Assembly: GCF_022376445.1 (NCBI RefSeq)
Contig: NW_025955007.1
Coordinates: forward strand, 205,848 to 269,847
Direction: 5' to 3'
DNA length: 64,000 bases
Source of the DNA: Fomitopsis serialis
Taxonomy: Eukaryota > Basidiomycota > Agaricomycetes > Polyporales > Fomitopsidaceae
The notes below the pieces were generated by a model. The model did not search any database. It was not told the DNA's origin and worked only from the letters and a program-made list of their open reading frames with translations. The position numbers were made by a program, and so were the translations under genes. Shown here piece after piece: positions 12,296 through 22,406 of this stretch; positions within the stretch are counted from its first letter, which is position 1, and each line of letters begins with the position of its first letter.

Positions 12296-12735
12296 GTACA
12301 TGAGCAGTTCCAAGAGTGAAGTAGCAGGCTTATATAAGCTCACTGGGGCCACAGCAACCATCTTACCAGGTTATTCAGAATGCTATCTGATCTGATGTCA
12401 AACCCATGCCATATACAGCTTTATTCACATTGCCTGGATCATTTTGAATATTGTCTCAATTTTCCGCTTTTTTCTGAGTCTAAACAAGCTCTCTTAAGCA
12501 CAGTAACAGTCCGCACTTACATCGCTTACTAAGCGCCCATTGAGCGCCCAGATGCCGTTCGGAGGTGCAACCATGTGGAAATTTGGCACGGTTGCACCTC
12601 CGAACGGCACGAGAGGGATGCCGAGCTGCTCTGATTGGTGCAACAAGCCCTTTTCTGCCCTAATCAGGCAGGCTGCCGAGGTTTTGGGCTGAGTTTGAAT
12701 CTCAGCCACAGGCTCCTTAGTGGCACTGTACCTGC

Positions 12736-13330
12736 CACCTGATCATCCCACAATCACCCGCTAATTAGCCACGTCACAGACCCCGGTGTGATCGGGAAGC
12801 CATCTCTTCTCGCTGCAAAGGGATAGCTCACATGCACCTGCCCCGCGCCTTCCCGCATGTGTCCCGTTTCGTTCTCTCACGTGCCGGTGGCTTCCGCGCG
12901 CTAACTCTTATCAGTGTCGTTCTTCCGGCCCCGCCCGCCGTGCCGCGCGGATCTCCCGCCCCCTTCCCTTTTCGGCAGTGTGTCCAGACTGCCCGCCGGC
13001 GCTATCTCTTCCCGCCGGCGCTCCCTTCCTCTTATGGCCTAGATAATGTGACCTTGCCTTCTCGCCGGTGCTCCTTCCTCTTATGGATCAGATAATGTGA
13101 TCCTGCCTTCCCGCCGGCGCTCCCTTCCTCTTATGGCTTAGGTAACGTGATCCTGCCTTCCCGCCGGCGCTCCCTTCCTCTTATGGCTTAGGTAACGTGA
13201 TCCTGCCTTTCCGCCGGCGCTCCTTCCTCTTATGGCCCAGATAATGTGATCTAGCCTCTTCTTCTCGCCACCACTCCTCCTCCCTTTCCGTTTTAGGTAA
13301 CACAGCCCAGGCTCCCCGCCGGCGCTTATG
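12736..13330 (+). repeat. Left terminal inverted repeat of the KDZ element
   Basis: GC-rich arm matching 20750-21395 in reverse complement. It contains a tandem array of about five 50-bp units (13012-13260) marked by CTTCCTCTTATGG and CCGCCGGCGCTCC. It carries no gene. Confidence 0.88.
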
Positions 13331-13594
13331 TTTGTCGAGCCATGGCTAAGTCTCAGTGTACTTACCACGTGTACATAGTTACTATTTCAATGCAAGGGGT
13401 GTATTCTGACACTCATAGTATGTTGCTGAACACATGCATAGATGATAGAGTACCACAGGAGCAAGCAGACCACAAGAAACAGCGAGTCATACTAGGTATG
13501 TCACGAGCACAGGCGAGCACGACACTCAGACCACCACAAAGACACGACACTCAAACCACCGCGAGGATATACCAGCCCCTATCCACCTCGAGTC

Positions 13595-15194
13595 CTACTG
13601 CCAGTGAGGGCCCTGCTCCGACGCGCCCGCCTGCGAAGGGGCCGACACACCCGCTTGCGAAGGAGTCGATACGCCCGCTTGCGAAGGAGTCGACACACCC
13701 ACCTGCGAAGGGCCCTGGTCCGACACGCCTGTACGCGAAACGCGGCGACGCTTGCGCGATCGCGGCACGGTCTCCTTGTCCTCGTCTTCCTCGCAATTGC
13801 TCGAGTCGTCCTCCTCATCACTCGCCTCATTCCCGCCATGTTTGCCCTTCTTGCCACCAGTCTTGCACTTTGCTGGCTTCTTATGTGAGCCGCCGATATC
13901 CTTGCGAGGCTTGCGCGTCACGACCTCGCCAGTGTTGACGCGAGTGTCATACGCTTTCCTCCGCGCCGCGACTTGCTCCGCGCTGAGACGGACGAACTTG
14001 CACGTCTTTGCTTCGAGTGCTTCGTGGAGGGTGCGAAGGAGGGGGAGGCTGTCCGAAAGTTCCGAGGGGTTGACGAAACGATCCTTGCCAGGAGTCCAGC
14101 CTTCAATGTTGATGGCGTACTTGAGTACAATCTCGCGTTCAAAGTTCTTGTAGTTCATGGTAACTTTAGGGTTTCCGGTGATGTTGACTGCAACTGGTGA
14201 TTAACAGCAAGGACACAGTAGCAAAAAACTCACCGAGGGCAGTGTGAATCATGTCACGGATGTCGGTCTTCAAGAAGTTCGCTTGATCCTTGGATGTGCG
14301 CAAGAAGGCTACGTAGTTTCAGCACTAACTCGGGACAACACTTATTGATGTGACTCACTCATCCAGTCGCATCCGGCCATCGCGAATGCCTCTGCCAGCA
14401 AACCCATCTTCTCCGGATCGAAGCCCTTGATGTTCAGACGGAGGTACTTGCTGAGTTGAGAAGAGCTGAACCAAAGGTGAGGAGATACGTTGTACTCGGT
14501 ATTCGACCGCACGAAGCAGAAGAAGCCTTCGACGCTGACGCGCGCCTTCAGACCCTCGATCTGTACATGATAAGAGAGGAGAAAAAGCGGAAAGAAATCA
14601 AGGACTTACCAGACAGATCATCAGGTTGATCATTGCGTTGAAGTCGAGTATTCGGCTTCGCGCGCTGAGACGCACTCCGCACTTCCTCAATTTCCTCATG
14701 TCCTTGAGATCTTCAATAAATTGGTCTTTCTGTTGCTGGGTCAATTTGTTGTAAGAATCGCGGTATTCGGACTGCAAGTCCAGGAGGCGGGACACGTCTC
14801 CGGGATCTGCGTCTACGCAACAGCATCGCCATCAGTACTGCGAGATGTCAGAGAGAGACAACACACCTTCATTTGCTTGAGTGGCCAAAGCACTCAGCCA
14901 CGTGTTCCAGGCCGTCGGCTTGCAAGAATGCATCCACTTGTCCGCCGACGAGAACATTTGGTTCATATAATGCTGAGCCTTGTTGCTGTACTGTTCTGCA
15001 AGGCTGTTGGCAAATGCTTTGCTGTCACTGTACTACTTGGCTATGGCTGCGTCAATCTCTTCATTCTTGATCTTGTTGCGAGCTGCCATCTCTCGGACTG
15101 TGGCGGCGTCACGGTTGACCTTCTTCCTTTTCTGAGGAAGCTGCGGCCTCGCGGCAACTGCCACGGTCGATCCGTGTGATACATTCGAAGGCAT
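13595..15194 (-). pseudogene. KDZ-linked accessory protein, HMG-box-like, one nonsense codon
   Basis: Multi-exon gene starting at the ATG at 15194. The N-terminus is basic (PQKRKKVNRDAATVREM). Next comes a segment resembling an HMG box: CKPTAWNTWLSALATQAN, then LQSEYRDSYNKLTQQQKDQF. After an intron (about 14562-14610) comes IEGLKARVSVEGFFCFVRS, then LRTSKDQANFLKTDIRDMI, then NYKNFEREIVLKYAINIEGW and FVNPSELSDSLPLLRTLHEA. The tail is basic and acidic, with four SQAGVSTP-like repeats. An in-frame TAG at 15035-15033 breaks exon 1. I recognise the type as a protein that recurs beside fungal KDZ transposases, but its function is unknown to me; DNA binding is an inference from the HMG-like segment and basic tail. 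Confidence 0.68.
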
Positions 15195-15488
15195 GACGTG
15201 AACGCGTGGCAGCGCTCAGCTGACCACACATTCACGGCCTGGAGGCGTCGAGAGTGTCGAAGACAGTGCCAAAGAAGAAGAAGTCGAGCTATCGATAGGA
15301 TGTGGGTGTGACGTGGTAGGGGAGGCATGACAGTCAGCATTCTATTCAAGGAGGCGTGAGTACATTCACGTGACGTTAGCAGGTTGTTACAAAGTAATAC
15401 TGTCAATGCTTTCAATACTGCAAGATATAGAGCTAGAGTACACGACAGAGCAGCACGACAGAGTAACACGACAAAAGCAGCACAGTGT

Positions 15489-17056
15489 TCAGAAGCAACC
15501 ACCATCCTCGGCCATCGCATCGACTATGTCCTGCGCAACCCGCATGGAGACACCCATTCGCGCAGCAATCTCTCCAGCCCACCGATCCTGCAAGAACTGC
15601 TCCTCGATGGCAAAGAGGTCGCGATGGAAATGGTCGGGAAGATCATGAGCACGCAGAAGCTTAAACGTCTCAGGCCCGAAGGAGTCGAGACGACATTTGC
15701 GATGAGCAGAGGGCAACTGGTGCATGTGTTGCGGCGTAGTGGGAGTCGCAGGCACTCGACCCTGCACAGAAGCCGACCCAGTCGGCATAGACGGTGCATC
15801 TTGGCTGACCCTAGGCTGAGGAGTCGTCGCCCTCATCGCTGTAGATCTCTCCCGCGATGCCTGGAGAATAGCGCGTTCGCGTTCTCTTGCAGGAGTCGCG
15901 CCACGCGCAGCATAGACTAAATCGTTAGTCTTTGTGTTTGAACACACTCGGATGTACTTACTGTGATCGAAACGAGAACGCTGCAGCTCCATCATCTCAA
16001 GTGCCTGCCTCTCGAGGCGACCTGACATCACCTCGACGAGCTCGTTGGTACGGTGCTGTATGACCTTGGAGATTGTCGTGCTCGTGCTGCAGCGCACCCT
16101 TCTCCTCCTGCAAGATGCGCTTATCGGCCTCGAGTTCCATAATTCGCACCTGCAACTCGGTGATCATCTGGAATGACCGCTCCTCCCACTCGCGGAGCTC
16201 CTTGATTGTATCGCGGTCACGGTCGCGAGTCGTTACACGAGAACTAGGCGCAGTCGGTTTGCGTGATGAGGTGAGTAGAGACTGACTACCTTGTTCAAAC
16301 GACTCGACAAGGCTCTTGAACTTGTCTTGTGGGTGGCCCCAGAAGACATAGAGTGCCTTCTTCGGCTCAGGGTTAGGGACGAGAGGCCGGGCTACAGGGG
16401 TGCACCTTGGATAGGGCTGCGACCCTTCCGTGTATCGCCATCCTTCGGCGAGGAAGGCTGCTCCCCACCGGTCGATCCACATCAGGGCGATTTGCGTCGC
16501 GAACTCTTGAACAATACGAGCAACAGTGACCGACGTCTGGGGGTACTCCTCAAGCATGGGTGGAGGGCAGTAAACATGCACCTTGATGTTCTCGGGTGTG
16601 TTCACAAAGTCGGGCCATACGCTACCATCGATATGAAGCAAGATGCTGAGCCCTCCCGTGTGCCGATCTAGAGCTGTGACCTGTGAGGGATCTATTCAGA
16701 TGATGACAATTGCTAAGGTAGGATTGACGTACCGCATCGAGAGCCAATTCCTTCACTCCCTGCGCAAACTCCTTCCTACTCTGATGTGCCTCCTTCGTCA
16801 TCGCGCAGTGTTCTCGCCCTTTCACATTCAAAGAGTGGAATCGCCTGCGTGCAACACTGTGATCGCCATCTCGATGCATGCCGTGCACCCGCATGGCCTT
16901 AATGCCGGCGTCGAGTTGTTCTTTGTATTGTGTGATCGGCGGCAACTGCTCGGGCTGTCCGAAGAGGTGATAGAAGATGGAGTCTGCCCCGAGCCTATTG
17001 AGCTCAGGATGAGTGAAGCAGTGTTCAAAATCGAGGATACCCGTGGGCGGCGCCAT
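15489..17056 (-). CDS. KDZ-linked accessory protein with central coiled coil
   Basis: The start is the ATG at 17056 (MAPPTGILDFEHCFTHPEL). Exon 1 ends at 16733 with a GT donor and exon 2 starts at 16680, in phase. An unrecognised globular part follows (WPDFVNTPENIKVHVYCPPP, IALMWIDRWGAAFLAEGW), then a charged coiled coil (about 16090-16190 in DNA: ERSFQMITELQVRIMELEAD, KRILQEEKGALQHEHD). The frame changes near 16075, by an unidentified intron or a frameshift. Another intron fits 15917-15961. The C-terminal about 60 residues (SFGPETFKLLRAHDLPDHF to AQDIVDAMAEDG) look like a small helical domain. No catalytic motif is seen. Its place between the transposase and the HMG-like gene, on the same strand and inside the TIRs, suggests a transposition helper. 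Confidence 0.6.
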
Positions 17057-17297
17057 GACAGTGGTGGTAAGTGGAAGAGGCAGGCGGACTGCAAATGCGC
17101 GGCACACGTTGAACAAGCATGTGGCTGAACCTCGCACTCACGCTCGGTGCGAGTGCAGGCACATATGCGAATATCAGACTCGTCTCCTCTCTCTACACCT
17201 CACTCTCTCTGACAGTGTATCTCGATATCATGATTTTGTTGTGAGGAACGTGGAATTCGTGAGATGACATTTGTACAGACAACAGATACAGGTATAT

Positions 17298-20200
17298 TCA
17301 ACTACTAACAGACCGGCCCAACTCGTCCATGTACCCGACCAAAGCATCCGCCATCTCAGAGCCCTCGACACCGGGAATAGGTGACTCATCAACATCGCCG
17401 TTACCATCGTCATCTTCGTCGTCAGCTGCTGAGCCTGTGTCGGGTGCTGTGTATTTAACCCAAGAAGGGAGTGGAATATCCTCCAGGTTGGCAGGATCCC
17501 GACCGACGTGCTTGCCATAATATAGCTTACCGGAGAAGCCAGGAAGCTTCGACATGTCGTACAACTTAGCAACGATCTTGCTGTTGATGCAGTCGCGGTA
17601 TGCGTGACGTCTCGATAGCTCTTGCGAAAGGTCCGGATCGACTGGACGTGTCTTCTCGATCGCGCGAACGAAGTCTACGTGCTCGTCGACCATGTTGGTG
17701 AAGAGTCGTGCGCTCTCGATGTTGCAGCGGTGGATCTCCTCGCGTGCGCATTTAATGTTGAAGTAGGCGGCCATCGCCTTGCGATTCGTATGCTGAGCCC
17801 ACGGGAGTCGACGGATGTCCTGGCGAGTGTCGCGCAATAAGTCGAATTCCGACAGGGTAGCCATTTCCATGAGTTCATGCCAGGTGAGTGACGGAGGCGG
17901 CGGGGTGAGACGAGCAGCTACGCGATTGTACTCCGAAAGAGCCTTGCGGATGGCTTCGGCCCGCGCCTTTAAAGCCTTGCCTATCTTCTCTCGCATCTTG
18001 TATCCTGTATTGACTTAACTAGATGTCTGTGTTGCAAATATTCGTACTCACCTATTCCGCTCATCCTGAGCTTCGTAAGCTCGAAAAGGCGTTGAACAAC
18101 GACACACTCAAGATTATCGAGAACTCAACGATACTTGCGTTCATTCAGCTCTTTCACGGCTGCTGTCCATTCCGGGGATTGGGGCAACCAACACTGCACG
18201 ATCGACAGCTCCTCCTCGAGGAGGCAAACTCCCTGGTCAAGCACCTCGTATCGTTCATATCGTGTCCTGTACAACGTAAGGATTTTGTTCACGTCTGCGT
18301 CGGTGCACTGCTGATACGTCCGATAGAAGCCGATCTTCTCGTACTCGGTCTTGGCGGCTTGCGCTTGAGCACTATCAAGACAACCCGTTAGTTGTGGATG
18401 TTCCGCCGATCGTCTACTCAGACATACCCGGTGTCGGCCAGCATCATCAGCGCTTCAATGTAGTCGAGTCTTCGCGCGACTTCAGGTGGTTCGGACTTCA
18501 ATCCCTCGAGGTACGCACGTTCCTCGACGAGGTACTTCTCGTAGTCAGCTGGGGTGGTTCCTAGCTGCCGCCCGAGGACTTCGAAGACCTTTGTTTCGTT
18601 GCTGATGATTTTGAGAGCTTGCTTGTAGTTGTTGTATAGAAACTTCCCTAGCACACATTTTAGTACGTGTGAGATATGTCAGAAGACATGCACTTACCTG
18701 ACTCGGTGTGCTTCTGCTCGCCCCAAAATGCGAAGTGCTGTTTGATTGCTTGAGCACGGTGGAAGGCGGTGGCGAGACGTGTGTTCCCGGCGAGGGCATT
18801 CGACTCCGAGAACAGTCGTTCGCATCCTTCGAAATCCTCCTTGCCCACACCCTCCAAGTACATTGGATGCCAGTGCAATTGGCACCAGCAGTTGTGACTG
18901 TATCCATGGAACGCGCAGACAACGCCGCGCAGATGAGCAGAGCGTGCCCGCTCAGCCAAGCAGCTCCGCTCGAGAGTCTTCCAGAACGCGCATGCAATGT
19001 CGTAGCCAACGGCAATGTCTTCGCCATACACCTCGATCAGCTTGTTGACGATCGCGAGGGGGTACTTCATGCTGTAACAAGATAGTGATCAATACTGCAA
19101 CTGGAAGATAGCCGTACACTTACAGTTCGCCGCTGCGGATCATATCGCAGCAGGTGAGAAGCTGGCCGTGTCGACAGATACACGCGAAGATCCCAGTGAT
19201 TGCAAAGAGTGAGAACATCTTTTTGTGAGCCTCGGGACCCGCGTTTCTCCACCGTTCAATGCAGACGGCAACTGAGCTACCGAGCGCCTCATTGTCGTCG
19301 GGCAGCTCGATGTCATCAGCCTCTGCAAGCGATGACGCTGGTGCCTGACAACCAATCATTGATGATTGAACGCGATGATCTCGAGGCCGCACAATGACGT
19401 ACCTTTGAGCCGGCCTCATCTTTGAACCGATCGACCTGCCCAGGGGAGATCCAAATGTCCGTCCGCGCCGTTCGATCGTCGATCCGTGTGGTGCCAGCCC
19501 TGAATGCTTCGTCGACCAGCTTCAGCGACTGGTTGCCATCCATGCACGTGAGTATCTTCGGCTTCAGGGGTTCCTCTTCTTCGAGAGAGTACAAACACGG
19601 GGCACATGCATTGAGCATGCACCAGTTCGGCGTGTCGCGGGCGAGCGCCACGTTGACAAGCACATCGACACCATGCAAGATGTCAAGATAGACGTCAAAC
19701 ACGACGTTCATTTGTTCGACGAGGGAGCGGTTGAAAGGGACCTGTGTATAGCATTAGTACAGCGGAAGCTACGAATACTGTACGTCGTACCTGATGCAAA
19801 TGACATAGGGCCTTGACTTGGGCTTGAAGACCGAACCTCGGGCACACGCGATGCTGCTGTCGATAGGCCTCGAGAACGTCGAGGGACACGGCAACTGATG
19901 GTCGCAGTGGTGCCCACCCAATATAGCCATGGCGGAGGAGGGTGGGATTGATGCGGTCTGCAGGCGCTGCTGGGCGAATGAACCGATGAGAGGTGCCTAC
20001 GAGCTCAGTGATGAGAGGCGATCGACCTCGAGATGGTAGTAGACATACTAAAAAAGTCAACCATAATGAAATCCCACTGCTCCAGCTCATCGCTCTCCAT
20101 CGGCACCTTGCCGGTTCGGTATTCCAGATATGCGCGGATAAGCTTGTGCCGCTGCGACATCCAGTCATGGTTGCGTACATGGACACGATCGTGGCAGGCC

Positions 20201-20654
20201 CGGCCGTCTTTTCGTTTCCTATTTGCTCGAGATGACATGAGAGGAGTTAACGAGGACAATAGGAGACGTACCTCGACTGGTCATCTAAGAATATCGTAGT
20301 TATGAGTTCGCTCTCGCCTACTTCGTGGCTGAGAAACATTGATTCCTCGCCAGGTGGCAATGGAATGTCCTCCCAGCCTCCTGTCTCAGCGGTGGTGCTC
20401 ATAGAGGGAGCTATCTCACTGATAAACTTGCGATCTTCGAACGACATCCCTGCACACCTGTAAGACTATCAAGACGCGTGGAAAAGCAGACACTCACCGC
20501 TCAAGATCTCCGCCCGAGTCTTCTCATCCGTCCGTCGACACTTCAACATCGTACTTATATGCATACTCTCTGTCTCGCTCTTCCACCCGATGCCCCGCCC
20601 ATACATGAGGGTAACCCTTGACGAGAGACTGGCCTTGTTCTTCTTGTTTGTCAT
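17298..20654 (-). pseudogene. KDZ transposase, near-complete, one nonsense codon
   Basis: Transposase of the Kyakuja-Dileera-Zisupton superfamily. Ten exons fit conserved frames and splice sites: 20654-20498, 20449-20272, 20218-about 20048, about 20030-19791, 19741-19403, 19344-19124, 19071-18698, 18647-18428, 18371-18052 and 18004-17298. Family landmarks in order: GWEDIPLPPGEESMFL; HDWMSQRHKLIRAYLEYRTG; LLRHGYIGWAPLRPSVAVSL; YRQQHRVCPRF; VYLDILHGVDVLVNVAL; LTCMDGNQSLK, holding the first catalytic Asp; CRHG; VGYDIACAFWKTL, second Asp; CAFHGYSHNCWCQLHWHPMY; EDFEGCERLFSESNAL, catalytic Glu; ALSEYNRVAARL; DLLRDTRQDIRRLPWAQHTN. Defects: TGA at 18127-18125, and an unresolved junction near 20030-20048 where the only clean intron would be 22 bp. 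Otherwise it reads through about 950 residues. Confidence 0.93.
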
Positions 20655-20749
20655 GATGACGAGAAGCAAAGGGCCCCGTGTCGGAGCCCCCCAGCGCGTG
20701 CGAGTGGATCGAAGAGACGGTAAGCAGGATGGAAGTTGACACGCGGTAG

Positions 20750-21395
20750 AGGATGATGAGGGGAACGCCAGCGGGAGGCTTGGTTTGCTGTAAAAGGAAA
20801 GGGAGGAAGAGCGCCGGCGGGAAGGTTGCATTGGATCACGTTACCCAGTGCGGAAAGCGGAGGAGCACCGGCGGGAACGGGGCGGGGGCGAGATCACATT
20901 ATCTGTGCCATAAGAGGAAGGAGCGCTGGCGGGAAGGCAGGATCACATTATCTGATCCATAAGAGGAAGGAGCACCGGCGAGAAGGCAAGGTCACATTAT
21001 CTAGGCCATAAGAGGAAGGGAGCGCCGGCGGGAAAGGGGAGCGCTGGCGGGAAGAGATAGTGCCAGCAGGCAGTCTGGACACACTGCCGAAAAGGGAAGG
21101 GGGCGGGAGATCCGCGCGGCACGGCGGGCGGGGCCGGAAGAACGACACTGATAAGTGTTAGCGCGCGGAAGCCACCGGCACGTGAGAGAACGAAACGGGA
21201 CACATGCGGGAAGGCGCAGGGCAGGTGCATGTGAGCTATCCCTTTGCAGCGAGAAGAGATGGCTTAGATCTCCCCGGGTTTCTTGGGGGGTTTCTTCACG
21301 GGTAAGGGGAATGGGCAAAGGAAAGGCTAATTAGCCCGATCACACCGGGGTCTGTGACGTGGCTAATTAGCGGGTGATCGTGGGATGATCAGGTG
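20750..21395 (-). repeat. Right terminal inverted repeat of the KDZ element
   Basis: Mirror of 12736-13330, including about three of the 48-50 bp subunits (20885-21045). It carries about 90 bp (around 21265-21350) absent from the left arm. Confidence 0.88.
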
Positions 21396-22362
21396 TACCT
21401 GCTGTACTGTGGCCCCACTAAAATGCGGAAAATTCCCAAAATAATCTCTGTGATAGGTATGATGTCATAGAGTCTATAGCTGCTGTGACTTGCCCATTAC
21501 CTTCACTGGTCATGGCACAATTCACAAAACAAAAAAACATGCAAATGCCTCTGTGCACATGAGTGCATCCCTTTTCACCTCAAAAGTCTCTCTTTTGAAG
21601 CCTATATGCTGCCCACAGATTCTCTGACATCCCAAACCTGCTAAATAGGGTAGCTGACCTTCCTAAAATGGTAATTTTGCTTAACCTGCTCAGTCTGGGC
21701 TCAGAAAATGCAGATAAAATCAGGGAATATTATGTGTAATCAGACTCATCTGTATTGCCTTGTATATGAAGGCAATTCATCTTGTATGGAGGCCCCCACA
21801 ATATATCACTAGTATGACTTGCCCAGTTGTTTGAAATTCAGGAAACAGAGAAACACATGCATGAATGTGGCATTTGACTGGGATACACTGACTGAAATCT
21901 AATCAACTCTTATAGAGGTTATAGAGATGATAAACTCATTTGATAGCCCATCATTTCAAGGGTTAATCATACATTGGAGGAATGAAGAACAAAGGACAAC
22001 ATTTAGAGAATCACAAGTGACTGTGCCAATATGAATGGCCTGTTGCCCCTGAAACACATTGCCTATGACCTGTATAGATATGTGCATAGTTTAAAATGCA
22101 TGGATGTGTCTGGAAGTTGCACAGCACAGCTATTGGTGGGGAAAAATGGTAATAACATGCATGTTTTGATGTCTCAGCACTGAATGACTATATAGGGAAT
22201 GTTCTCCACTTGTAAATATGCTCAGGGATGCTCCACATATATCCTGGAATATTGTCTGATTAATCCGCATTTTCTTGACCCCAGAACAAGTGAATTGTGC
22301 TGCAGTAACAGTGTGCACTTACATCGCTTACTAAGCGCTCGACTAAGCGCCCGTTGCCGAAG

Positions 22363-22406
22363 CGGAGTCGTCGACAGGCCGGAATTCCGGCCTGTCGACG
22401 ACTCCG
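22363..22406. repeat. Perfect 44-bp palindrome, type 2
   Basis: The arms CGGAGTCGTCGACAGGCCGG meet at the centre AATT, so the whole 44 bp equals its own reverse complement. Decayed relatives lie at 3364-3403 and 42709-42750. It is flanked by CGCTTACTAAGCGCTCG. Confidence 0.92.

Larger units (their letters stand above)
12736..21395. mobile_element. KDZ DNA transposon, 8.66 kb, with TIRs and target duplication
   Basis: The ends are CACCTGATCATCCCAC and its complement. Flanking sequence TACCTGC is duplicated (12729-12735 and 21396-21402); if the shared G is counted it is GTACCTGC, 8 bp. Long terminal inverted repeats of about 600 bp follow (12736-13330 and 20750-21395); the left one lacks about 90 bp present on the right. 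Inside are three minus-strand genes: the KDZ transposase, a coiled-coil protein and an HMG-box-like protein. The uninterrupted target is seen in copies A5 (near 51660) and A4 (near 43715). Confidence 0.92.

Noticed and set aside
13012..13260. CRISPR-like array of 50-bp units
   Set aside because: The units are contiguous imperfect tandem copies inside a transposon TIR, with no unique spacers, and the genome is fungal.
12832..13368. Open frames through the KDZ TIR and their mirror frames at 20750-21318
   Set aside because: They follow the GC-rich 50-bp tandem units in every frame and strand; composition explains them.
14721..15179. A 152-residue plus-strand frame inside the KDZ element
   Set aside because: It is antisense to the HMG-like accessory gene, whose spliced minus-strand frames are supported by phase-matching introns.
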